From: Burkholderiales bacterium | GTDB taxonomy: Bacteria > Pseudomonadota > Gammaproteobacteria > Burkholderiales > SG8-39 | DNA: 18,407 nt | Reading direction: 5' to 3' | Assembly (NCBI GenBank): GCA_016649475.1 | Contig: JAENXP010000004.1 | Span: 1 to 18,407 of the forward strand | Shown here: piece after piece, positions 8,501 through 14,506 of the stretch | Numbering within the stretch: position 1 is the first letter of the stretch | How the letters are laid out: every line of letters starts with the position of its first letter | Position numbers and translations under genes: made by a program | Notes under the pieces: model-generated | Told to the model about the DNA's origin: nothing | What the model saw: the letters and a program-made list of their open reading frames with translations, nothing else | Databases searched by the model: none

Positions 8501-8936
8501 ACTGTGTCGGCGCGGCGAGCCGGAGCACTCCCCCGTGTATCGACGGATAGGTGTTGGGGGGAATGGTATACACGTGGTTCGGCTCGACGCGCATACCGTC
8601 CTCGGCCTGGACCACGGGCATGCTGGTGCGTTTGCCGAAAAGTTCTGCGGCCAGGCTTTTCTGCGTCGGATGCAGGTGCTGGATGACGACGAAGGCGATG
8701 CCGCTATCGGCCGGCATGGTGTCGAGGAAGGTGCGGATCGCCTCGAAGCCGCCGGCGGAGGCGCCGATCGCAGCGACGCAGGGCCCGGGCGGGAGCGCAC
8801 CCGTTGCTGCCGGCCGGTCCGGAACGCCGGCACTGACTGAGCGCGCAGGTTTTTTTTGCGCCGGTCGCCGCAGCGTTGAATTGCGGGCTTTTTTCGCGGG
8901 CGCTTTTCTTTTCGATGCCGCTGCTGTTTTAGCCAT
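5556..8936 (-). CDS. CheB-CheR-PAS hybrid histidine kinase
   Basis: The protein is 1126 residues. Residues 1-48 are a Lys/Ala/Arg-rich tail. About 51-235 is a CheB methylesterase domain with catalytic S60 (GASAGG), H87 and D179 (GSGSDG). About 255-520 is a CheR methyltransferase with SAM motif VWVPGCATGEEAYAIAM (353-369) and NLLIYLE. A PAS-like segment (about 560-665) precedes a coiled coil (about 690-770) rich in NEEL heptads and a second PAS (about 775-875). HisKA_3 follows with phosphoacceptor H927 (AQDLHDDLGQ), then HATPase_c with N1036, D1063-D1064/GGG and GIGLVSLRERV. No receiver domain or transmembrane helix is visible, so it is probably cytosolic. The partner is the overlapping response regulator. 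No methyl-accepting protein or CheA lies nearby, so the role of the CheB/CheR part is unclear. No strong ribosome binding site precedes ATG 8936. Confidence 0.94.
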   Translation of the reverse strand: MAKTAAASKRKAPAKKARNSTLRRPAQKKPARSVSAGVPDRPAATGALPPGPCVAAIGASAGGFEAIRTFLDTMPADSGIAFVVIQHLHPTQKSLAAELFGKRTSMPVVQAEDGMRVEPNHVYTIPPNTYPSIHGGVLRLAAPTQLHGPRLPIDHFFASLGEDQHERAIGIVLSGSGSDGALGVKSIAANGGIVLAQRPDTAQFDGMPQSAIASGMVNHILPVAKMPEVLTGYARHPYAAGAARQETVAQSEEAGLESVLDLVRGRRGYSFSGYKRSTLLRRVLRRMGLRSIERWDHYVDMLHKNPAEIDALFRDFLIGVTEFFRDPDAWNILQSEVITALVHAKPMAEPIRVWVPGCATGEEAYAIAMLLLENLKLIGKHCPVQVFATDTNEETLQVGRDGVYPAGVATRISPERLRRFFVETAENHHYQVARELRESVIFGVQNLVADPPFSRLDLISCRNLLIYLESDIQKKIVALFEFALRPGGYLFLGSAETIGDRGDLLKPISKKWRIYQRGGGLGHQPLELVPINEMVHAPGAAAAIRRAPPRGLQLAGRAQQLILDRFAPAAVLVNGRSEILYLCGPVENYLRRPRGAPTQDLLAQARDGLRAGLRSALREAQAREATVSIANARVKRDGGFAPVRLTVTPAGLDGDSTGLLLVVFQDEVRTAPASAQTGGDNELVRQLEDELRVTKDDLQNSVERMEASNEELKVSNEEVVSVNEELQSINEELESSKEELQSLNEELSTVNQQLQDKVVELEAANDDLKNLLASSDVATVCIDHGFHIRWFTPAMNKLFNLIDSDIGRPISDFRTALSGSDLLEQAAMVLDELTPVQRQLHLDDGRWYQRRLIPYLGADQSINGVVITFVDITEARLAADAVVAAQKKATESLEQKVHQRTAQLRALAVELSLAEERERRSLAQDLHDDLGQVLAIIKHKLTALHGSRHSAHMAGELKAIEDLTDRANRSIRTLVFQLSPPVLHTLGLFPALEWLTEEMERAYGLKVHLSDDGAPKKLDEPSRTTLFRAVRELLINVAKHAGARAAELSCMRSGDRVTLVVNDDGGGFDYQKLAEAAPGTGGIGLVSLRERVEFIGGEMHVDSRPGKGTTVTIIAPIHDSPGETAP

Positions 8937-9073
8937 CGCTCGTCCACAGTGGGTGAGTGCAGTTCGCGCAATTTTCTATAAAAATCTGCACACCTCTTCG
9001 CGCGGCGGGCGTAGGCTGCGCGGCATTGCTATCGACGCATCGCCGTGGACGGTGTTGCACAGGAGATTCGACT

Positions 9074-9148
9074 CTAGTGCGTGCGTGGACTGCGCAAGAT
9101 CGTGCCCATCTCTTCGAAAATGAGCGTCATGATCATCGTCTCGAGCAT
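9074..9148 (-). CDS. Candidate 24-residue small ORF
   Basis: ATG 9148 on the minus strand opens a 24-codon frame (MLETMIMTLIFEEMGTILRS..., then TAG). A perfect TATAAT at 9166-9161 would start transcription about 5-7 nt before the ATG, giving a nearly leaderless message. There is no Shine-Dalgarno sequence and no recognised family, and the -35 is poor. It may be chance. Confidence 0.15.
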   Translation of the reverse strand: MLETMIMTLIFEEMGTILRSPRTH

Positions 9149-9427
9149 AGCGAATGATCGATTATAGGCGAATGCAGCGCAGCTGCAGTCGGCGCGGACT
9201 GCGATGCTGGTTTGGCGCCGGTTTGCGCGTCGCGACCGGGCGGCGGTCGACAGGGTGGGGTGCCGGGTCCCGCCGCAAATCACGAGCCGCCCGCCTGATT
9301 ATGTTAATATTTCACTTTCGGTATATAATATATCTATCTGTTTTTAAACAAGTTTGAAAATTACAGTGTCGTCGACAGAATCGCTTTTAAGCCTTTGTCT
9401 CAATTGGATAAATCTTTAATAGAGTCC

Positions 9428-9456
9428 TTGACCTGAGCAATTAACTCCTCTAAAGT
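9428..9456 (+). promoter_or_regulatory. Predicted sigma-70 promoter of the dcw operon
   Basis: TTGACC (9428-9433) and TAAAGT (9451-9456) match 5/6 and 4/6 of the sigma-70 consensus with an exact 17-bp spacer. Transcription would start near 9463, giving about 68 nt of leader before mraZ. The first MraZ box overlaps the end of the -10. Confidence 0.6.
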
Positions 9457-9490
9457 GGGAAATAGTAGTTTTTAGTGGGAAATTATGGGA
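9456..9490 (+). promoter_or_regulatory. MraZ operator: three TGGGA boxes in 10-bp register
   Basis: TGGGA occurs at 9456-9460, 9476-9480 and 9486-9490, i.e. spaced 20 and 10 bp. A degenerate TAGTT fills the missing register at 9466. MraZ is known to bind repeated TGGGN boxes ahead of its own gene and repress the dcw promoter. The boxes cover the -10 and the start of the transcript, which fits autorepression. Confidence 0.8.
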
Positions 9491-9530
9491 TTTCCTGCCA
9501 AAGCGCTCACTTAAAGAAAGGGGAAAGGAA

Positions 9531-9974
9531 ATGTTTCAGGGTGCGGCAGCCTTAAGCCTCGATGCTAAAGGACGCCTCACCATTCCGTCGCGTCATCGCG
9601 ACGCGCTGCTGGAAAAATCCTCCCCCCCACGTCTCGTACTGACTGCCCATCCTGACGGTTGCCTGCTGCTCTATCCCGCCAGCGCCTGGCCGCCGATACG
9701 CGAGCGCGTCATGGCCTTTCCGGCCCTGGATGCGCGTTTCTCGGTATGGAAGCGGCTACTGGTCGGCTTTGCCGAAGAAATCGAGCTCGACGCCGCATGG
9801 CGCGTGCTGATCTCGCCCGAACTGCGCAACTTCGCCAAGCTGGACAAATCGGTGATGCTGGTCGGGCAGGGCAGCCACTTCGAAATCTGGAATCAGGAGA
9901 CCTGGGAAAAGCAATTGCAGCAGCTGACGGCGCAGACCCAGCTGCCGCCGGGGATGGAAGATTTTGCTCTGTGA
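9531..9974 (+). CDS. mraZ: Transcriptional regulator MraZ
   Basis: The 147-residue protein carries two AbrB/SpoVT-like swapped-hairpin half-domains, each with the family DxxxR motif: D11-AKG-R15 (followed by LTIPS) and D87-AAW-R91 (followed by VLISPELR). MraZ forms a ring-shaped oligomer that binds TGGGN repeats and represses the dcw operon. Three such repeats lie 40-75 bp upstream. ATG 9531 is preceded by a purine-rich AAAGGGGAAAGGAA stretch serving as ribosome binding site. Its length is close to the 140-150 usual for the family. It is the first gene of the operon, and its stop overlaps the GTG start of rsmH. Confidence 0.96.
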   Translation: MFQGAAALSLDAKGRLTIPSRHRDALLEKSSPPRLVLTAHPDGCLLLYPASAWPPIRERVMAFPALDARFSVWKRLLVGFAEEIELDAAWRVLISPELRNFAKLDKSVMLVGQGSHFEIWNQETWEKQLQQLTAQTQLPPGMEDFAL

Positions 9975-10948
9975 CCGCAGCTGCGGATGAGGAAGCGCTC
10001 GCAGTGGCGGCACACGATTCGCACACGACGGTGTTGCTGCAGGAGGCGGTCGATGCTTTGGCGATACGCGCAGATCCGGAGCGTTCAGAGGGGACTTATG
10101 TCGATGCAACCTTTGGCCGCGGCGGACACAGCCGGCTGATCCTCGAGCGTTTGGGTCCGCGCGGGCGGTTGATCGCGCTCGACAAGGATCCGCAGGCGGT
10201 CGCGGCCGCAAGGAGTATAGGCGATGCTCGCTTCAGCATGGTGCACGCGAGTTTCGTCGACCTGGCCGGAGTGCTCGAGCGCCTCGGCCAGGAGGGTGTG
10301 GATGGGGTGCTGCTCGACCTGGGCGTGTCTTCGCCGCAGCTCGACGACGCCGCGCGCGGCTTCAGTTTTCGCCGCGACGGCCCGCTCGATATGCGCATGG
10401 ACACGAGCCGGGGGCAAACCGCCGCACAGTGGCTGGAAACGGCCGGTGAATCGGAGATCAGGGAGGTGATCCGCGATTATGGTGAAGAACGGTTTGCTAA
10501 ACAGATTGCAAAGGCGATTGTTGCTGCTCGGCAAAGAGGGCCAATCGTCAGCACAGGGCAACTTGCCGAGATCGTGGGTGCGGCCGTCCGCACGCGGGAA
10601 AAAAACAAGGATCCGGCGACGCGCACCTTCCAGGCTGTTCGGATTTTCCTCAATCAGGAGCTTGCGCACTTGTCGTTAGCTCTGCCGCGTATGCTCGAGT
10701 TGCTGCGGCCCGGAGCGCGCCTGGCGGTCATCAGTTTTCACTCGCTCGAGGACCGCATCGTGAAAACCTTCATGCGCGATGCCGGGCGCGTCGATGTGCC
10801 GGTCCGCCTGCCGCTGCGCGAGCGCGAGCTGCCGCAGCCCAGGCTGCGGCTGATCGGCAAACCGGTGCGGGCGTCGGCGCAGGAGATCGCCGCCAATCCG
10901 CGTGCGCGCAGCGCGATCCTGCGCGTCGCCGAACGAACCGGGGTCTGA
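9971..10948 (+). CDS. rsmH: 16S rRNA (cytosine-1402-N4)-methyltransferase RsmH
   Basis: RsmH (MraW) uses SAM to methylate N4 of C1402 in the ribosomal P-site. I place the start at GTG 9971, which overlaps the mraZ TGA and yields 325 residues, close to the usual 310-320. The open frame extends further back but lies inside mraZ. Motifs: [13 protein letters not shown] near the start, SAM loop [10 protein letters not shown] (45-54), LDKDPQA (70-76), [31 protein letters not shown] (114-144 region), [21 protein letters not shown] and NPRARSA near the end. Residues about 34-42 (ADPERSEGT) replace a four-residue PDGI-like turn in the E. coli protein, an insertion of about five residues. It is translationally coupled to mraZ. 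Confidence 0.95.
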   Translation: MTAAADEEALAVAAHDSHTTVLLQEAVDALAIRADPERSEGTYVDATFGRGGHSRLILERLGPRGRLIALDKDPQAVAAARSIGDARFSMVHASFVDLAGVLERLGQEGVDGVLLDLGVSSPQLDDAARGFSFRRDGPLDMRMDTSRGQTAAQWLETAGESEIREVIRDYGEERFAKQIAKAIVAARQRGPIVSTGQLAEIVGAAVRTREKNKDPATRTFQAVRIFLNQELAHLSLALPRMLELLRPGARLAVISFHSLEDRIVKTFMRDAGRVDVPVRLPLRERELPQPRLRLIGKPVRASAQEIAANPRARSAILRVAERTGV

Positions 10949-10949
10949 G

Positions 10950-11234
10950 GTGGCGCGGATCAACCTCCTATTGCTTGCGTTGCTCACCGCCTGCGCGCTT
11001 GGTCTGGTCACCTCGCAGCACAAGGCGCGAAAGCTTTTCGCCGAGCTCGAGCGCGAGCAGGAACTGGCGCGGCAGCTCGATGTTGAATGGGGACAGCTGC
11101 AGCTCGAACAGAGCACCTGGGCGATGCATGCGCGCGTCGAGAAGATCGCGCGCGATCGCCTGCACATGAGCGTGCCCGATGTGCAGCGTAACCAGGTGGT
11201 GATACACGCGGCGGCGGCGGAGGCCGGGCGATGA
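10950..11234 (+). CDS. ftsL: Cell division protein FtsL
   Basis: A 94-residue bitopic membrane protein, read from GTG 10950, one base after the rsmH stop. Residues about 4-21 (INLLLLALLTACALGLVTS) form the transmembrane helix. The rest is a periplasmic coiled coil rich in Glu, Arg and Leu (KLFAELEREQELARQL...), ending in an IARDRLHM-like motif common in FtsL. FtsL joins FtsB and FtsQ at the divisome and helps activate FtsWI. The frame extends upstream to an ATG at 10902, but that lies within rsmH and puts extra residues before the helix, so GTG is preferred. GGGG at 10940-10943 may be the ribosome binding site. Sequence conservation is low, as usual for FtsL; position and topology carry the call. 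Confidence 0.88.
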   Translation: MARINLLLLALLTACALGLVTSQHKARKLFAELEREQELARQLDVEWGQLQLEQSTWAMHARVEKIARDRLHMSVPDVQRNQVVIHAAAAEAGR

Positions 11235-12958
11235 ATTACGCCGCCAGTCCGGTGCTTGCGCTGCACCTGCCGCTGTGGCGCTCGCGCATGCTGCTCGCGC
11301 TGATCGCCGGCGGCTTTCTGGTTCTTGCCGGCCGTGCCGTATACCTGCAGGGCTTGAACAACGATTTCCTGCAGCAAAAAGGCGAGTCGCGCTATAGCCG
11401 TGTGCTGGAGATCAGCGCCAATCGAGGCAAGATTACCGACCGCCACGGCGAGGCGCTGGCCATCAGCACGCCAGTCAAGTCGGTGTGGGCGATCCCGGAA
11501 GAGCTGCAATATTCCACGCAGCAGCGCGCCAAGCTCGCCGCGTTGCTGGAGTTGCGGCCGCGGGAACTCGACAAGCGCCTGGAGGAAGCCTCGGCTTTCG
11601 TCTACCTCAAGCGCCAGATTCCGCCGGAAATCGCCCGGCGCGTGAGCGAGCTGCACATTGCCGGCCTGTTCCAGGATCGCGAATACCGCCGTTACTACCC
11701 CGGCGGCGAGGTGATGGCGCAAGTGCTCGGTTTCACCGGCGCGGACGATGCCGGCCAGGAGGGCATCGAACTAGCCTTCCAGTCCACTCTCGCGGGCAAG
11801 TCCGGCAGCCGGCGGGTGATCAAGGACCGCATGGGTCAGATCGTCGAGGATACGCAATCGATCCGCGAGGCGCAGAACGGCCGCGATCTGACGCTCGCGC
11901 TGGACGCGAGACTGCAGAACCTCGCTTACTCGCAGCTCAAACTGGCCGTGGCGGGCAACAAGGCCAAGGCAGGCGCCATCGTCGTGCTCGACGCCAAAAC
12001 CGGCGAGGTGCTCGCGCTCGCCAACCTGCCTAGCTACAATCCCAACAACCGCAGCCGCTTGTCGGGCGCGCAATTGCGCAACCGAGCGATCACCGACACG
12101 TTCGAGCCGGGTTCCACCATGAAGCCCTTCACCGTGGCGCTCGCCATCGAGCAGGGAAAGGTCAAGCCGGGGACGATGATCGCGACCGCGGGCGGCAGCA
12201 TGAACGTGGGCCGCGCGACCATACACGATGCGCACCACTTCGGCGACATGACGGTGGCGCAGGTGATCCAGCGCTCGAGCAACGTCGGCGCCGCCAGAAT
12301 CGCGCTCAGCCTGCCGGCGGAGGCGATGTGGACCATGTTCGATCAGGCCGGCTTCGGCAGCGCCCCGCGCGTGGGCTTTCCGGGGGAAGCCGGGGGCAGG
12401 TTGCGCCCGTACAAGAGCTGGCGTCCGATCGAGCAGGCCACCATGGCCTACGGCCACGGCATCTCGGTGTCCCTGCTGCAACTCGCGCACGCCTATACCA
12501 TTTTTGCGAGCGACGGCGAGTTGATGCCGCTGTCGCTGCTGCGCGTCGACGCCCCGGGCACCGGCAAGCGGGTCATCTCTCCCGCCACCGCGCGCAAAAT
12601 GCGCGACATGCTGGAACTGGCGGTGCAGCCGGGCGGGACGGCGCCGCAGGCGCGCGTGATGGGCTATCGCGTGGCGGGCAAGACCGGCACCGCGCACAAG
12701 GAAGAAAACGGCGTCTACGCCCAGCACAAGTATGTGTCCTCTTTCGTCGGGTTCGCGCCGGCCTCGGACCCCAGACTGGTGATCGCGGTAATGCTGGACG
12801 AGCCATCCGCGGGCCAATATTACGGTGGCGTGGTCGCGGCACCGGTATTTTCCGCGGTGATGGGTGGGGGCTTGCGCCTGCTGGGCGCAGCGCCCGACGC
12901 GCCGCTCAAACCGCTGGAACTGCCGCTAGTGGGTTCCGAAATCAGGGAAGGCGTTTGA
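11231..12958 (+). CDS. ftsI: Septal peptidoglycan transpeptidase FtsI (PBP3)
   Basis: The 575-residue class B penicillin-binding protein crosslinks septal peptidoglycan. It has a short cytosolic tail, a transmembrane helix at about 20-38, a pedestal domain starting near RGKITDRHGEALA (65-77), and the transpeptidase domain. The catalytic motifs are all present: S295-T-M-K298 in FEPGSTMKPF, S349-S-N351 in QRSSNVGA, and K484-T-G486 in VAGKTGTAHK. The ATG at 11231 overlaps the ftsL stop as ATGA. The length is typical of beta- and gammaproteobacterial FtsI. It is followed by murE after an 18-bp gap that holds a six-codon ORF. The enzyme works in complex with FtsW, whose gene normally follows murD beyond this window. 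Confidence 0.96.
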   Translation: MNYAASPVLALHLPLWRSRMLLALIAGGFLVLAGRAVYLQGLNNDFLQQKGESRYSRVLEISANRGKITDRHGEALAISTPVKSVWAIPEELQYSTQQRAKLAALLELRPRELDKRLEEASAFVYLKRQIPPEIARRVSELHIAGLFQDREYRRYYPGGEVMAQVLGFTGADDAGQEGIELAFQSTLAGKSGSRRVIKDRMGQIVEDTQSIREAQNGRDLTLALDARLQNLAYSQLKLAVAGNKAKAGAIVVLDAKTGEVLALANLPSYNPNNRSRLSGAQLRNRAITDTFEPGSTMKPFTVALAIEQGKVKPGTMIATAGGSMNVGRATIHDAHHFGDMTVAQVIQRSSNVGAARIALSLPAEAMWTMFDQAGFGSAPRVGFPGEAGGRLRPYKSWRPIEQATMAYGHGISVSLLQLAHAYTIFASDGELMPLSLLRVDAPGTGKRVISPATARKMRDMLELAVQPGGTAPQARVMGYRVAGKTGTAHKEENGVYAQHKYVSSFVGFAPASDPRLVIAVMLDEPSAGQYYGGVVAAPVFSAVMGGGLRLLGAAPDAPLKPLELPLVGSEIREGV

Positions 12959-12959
12959 A

Positions 12960-12980
12960 ATGGAAGCGACAACGCCGTGA
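12960..12980 (+). other. Six-codon mini-ORF before murE
   Basis: ATG 12960 has AGGGAAGG (12944-12951) 8 nt upstream, a good ribosome binding site. The frame encodes MEATTP and ends at TGA 12978-12980, overlapping the murE GTG start (12977) as GTGA. murE itself has only a weak, distant site. Either the mini-ORF couples murE to ftsI translation, or it is the true murE start displaced by a one-base deletion or sequencing error. Confidence 0.35.
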
Positions 12981-14506
12981 CTGATACAGCGATCGACATT
13001 CTGCGCAAGCTGCAGCAGCAGGGCGCGCATATACGAGGCCTTAGCCCCGACAGCCGCTACTTGCGTGCAGGCGACGCATTCGTCGCCTATCCGGGCGCGA
13101 GTACCGACGGCAGACGCTACATCGCCGACGCGCTTGCACGCGGCGCGGCTGCGGTGCTGTGGGAACGCGACGGTTTCGCCTGGAACGAGGCCTGGAACTC
13201 GCCCAATATCGGCGTGGACGGTCTGCGCGCGCTGTCCGGCCACCTGGCGCACGAAGTCTACGGCAGGCCGTCGGAAAAACTCTGGCTGGCCGGCGTTACC
13301 GGCACCAATGGCAAGACCTCCTGCAGCCAGTGGATCGCACAGGCACTCGCCGACCTGGGACGCAAGACCGCGGTGATCGGCACGCTCGGCAGCGGCTTTC
13401 CCGCAGCGCCGGGGAGTAAATCTGACGCAGGACTTGCGCCCACGCTCAATACCACGCCGGACGCCATCCAGCTGCACCGGCTGCTCGCCGAGTTTTTGCA
13501 GGCGGGCGCGCAGGGCGCGGTGATGGAAGCGTCCTCGGTAGGTCTGGACCAGGGGCGGGTCAACGGCGTCCGTTTCGACGTGGCACTGCTTACCAACCTG
13601 TCGCGCGACCACCTGGAGTATCACGGCGACATGGAGCGCTACGCCGAGTCGAAGGCGCAACTGTTCGATGCGCCCGGGCTTTCCGGCGTGGTGCTCAATA
13701 TGGACGACGTCCTCGGGGTGCGCATCGCGCAGAAGCTCGCCGGCAGCAAAACGGTGCGCGCCGGCTACAGCATCCATGCAGGCGCCGCCAGTGCCGCCGG
13801 TTTGGAATATTTTCTTGAAGCCGAAGACATCCGGCTGTCCAAGGACGGCATCGCCTTCGGTCTGGTCAGTTCCTGGGGGCAGGCCGAAGTCAAAAGCGCA
13901 CTGCTCGGGCGCTTCAACGTGTCCAACCTGCTCGGCGTGCTGGGGGTGCTGCTCGGCGCCGGGGTGGCACTCGAACCGGCAGTGGCGGCAATCGCCGCGC
14001 TCACATCGCCGCTCGGGCGCATGCAGCGCATGGGCGGCAAAGACAGGCCTCTGGCCGTGATCGATTACGCGCACAGCCCGGATGCGCTCGAAGCGGCGTT
14101 ATTCAGCCTGCGGCCGATGGTAGCCGCGTCCAAGGGCCGGCTCATCTGCGTCTTCGGCTGCGGGGGTGATCGCGACCAGGGCAAACGCTCGCTGATGGGG
14201 GCAGTCGCGGCGCGCGGCGCGGACCGGGTGTTGCTCACCAGCGACAACCCGAGTGGCGAAGATCCGATAGGAATCATCACCGACATACTGGAAGGGGTGT
14301 TGACCGAAGCCCAAGCCGGGCAGGCGCCGCTGGTCATAGCCGACCGGCGTGAAGCGATTGTCGCGGCGATCGGCGCCGCCGCCGCGGGGGACGTGATTCT
14401 GATCGCCGGCAAGGGCCACGAGAATTACCAGGTGATAGCCGGGCAGCGTATCGCCTTTTCGGACACGGCCGTTGCGGCGGAAGCGCTCGCGGCGTGGAAA
14501 CCATGA
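12977..14506 (+). CDS. murE: UDP-MurNAc-tripeptide synthetase MurE
   Basis: MurE adds the third amino acid, normally meso-diaminopimelate in Gram-negatives, to UDP-MurNAc-L-Ala-D-Glu using ATP. The 509-residue protein (GTG start) has the N-terminal UDP-binding part with SPDSR (23-27) and AGDAFVA, ATP loop [10 protein letters not shown] (106-115), MEASSVGL, the SRDHLEYHG motif, carbamylated lysine K226 (YAESKAQLF), VIDYAHSPDAL and GKGHENYQ (478-485). The recognition motif at 423-426 is DNPS (in SDNPSGEDP) where mDAP-adding enzymes have DNPR; Arg416 in E. coli contacts the mDAP carboxyl. Ser is one base change away (AGT from CGT). Substrate may still be mDAP. The start lies at the end of a mini-ORF after ftsI, and the 3' end overlaps murF by four bases. 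Confidence 0.95.
   Translation: MTDTAIDILRKLQQQGAHIRGLSPDSRYLRAGDAFVAYPGASTDGRRYIADALARGAAAVLWERDGFAWNEAWNSPNIGVDGLRALSGHLAHEVYGRPSEKLWLAGVTGTNGKTSCSQWIAQALADLGRKTAVIGTLGSGFPAAPGSKSDAGLAPTLNTTPDAIQLHRLLAEFLQAGAQGAVMEASSVGLDQGRVNGVRFDVALLTNLSRDHLEYHGDMERYAESKAQLFDAPGLSGVVLNMDDVLGVRIAQKLAGSKTVRAGYSIHAGAASAAGLEYFLEAEDIRLSKDGIAFGLVSSWGQAEVKSALLGRFNVSNLLGVLGVLLGAGVALEPAVAAIAALTSPLGRMQRMGGKDRPLAVIDYAHSPDALEAALFSLRPMVAASKGRLICVFGCGGDRDQGKRSLMGAVAARGADRVLLTSDNPSGEDPIGIITDILEGVLTEAQAGQAPLVIADRREAIVAAIGAAAAGDVILIAGKGHENYQVIAGQRIAFSDTAVAAEALAAWKP

Larger units (their letters stand above)
8937..9530. other. 594-bp intergenic region between the kinase and mraZ
   Basis: The left two thirds (8937-9296) are G+C-rich like the genes. 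They should hold the kinase promoter (minus strand): TATAGA at 8980-8975 is a weak -10 candidate, and a perfect TATAAT lies at 9166-9161 without a good -35. I see no convincing large gene there. From about 9297 the base composition turns sharply AT-rich up to mraZ. That part includes TATAAT at 9324-9329 on the plus strand (poor -35), the better mraZ promoter at 9428-9456 and the MraZ boxes. No tRNA, insertion sequence or terminator is apparent. Confidence 0.6.

Noticed and set aside
8844..8936. The Lys/Ala-rich kinase N-terminus as a histone-like DNA-binding domain
   Set aside because: Basic low-complexity tails are common in CheB-CheR fusion kinases and there is no folded motif; function cannot be inferred.
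9659..9970. An upstream extension of RsmH inside mraZ
   Set aside because: It would add over 100 residues absent from the family; the GTG at 9971 overlapping the mraZ stop gives a normal-length enzyme.
10902..10949. An ATG start for FtsL within rsmH
   Set aside because: It adds 16 charged residues before the membrane helix and overlaps rsmH by 47 bases; GTG 10950 fits the packed operon better.
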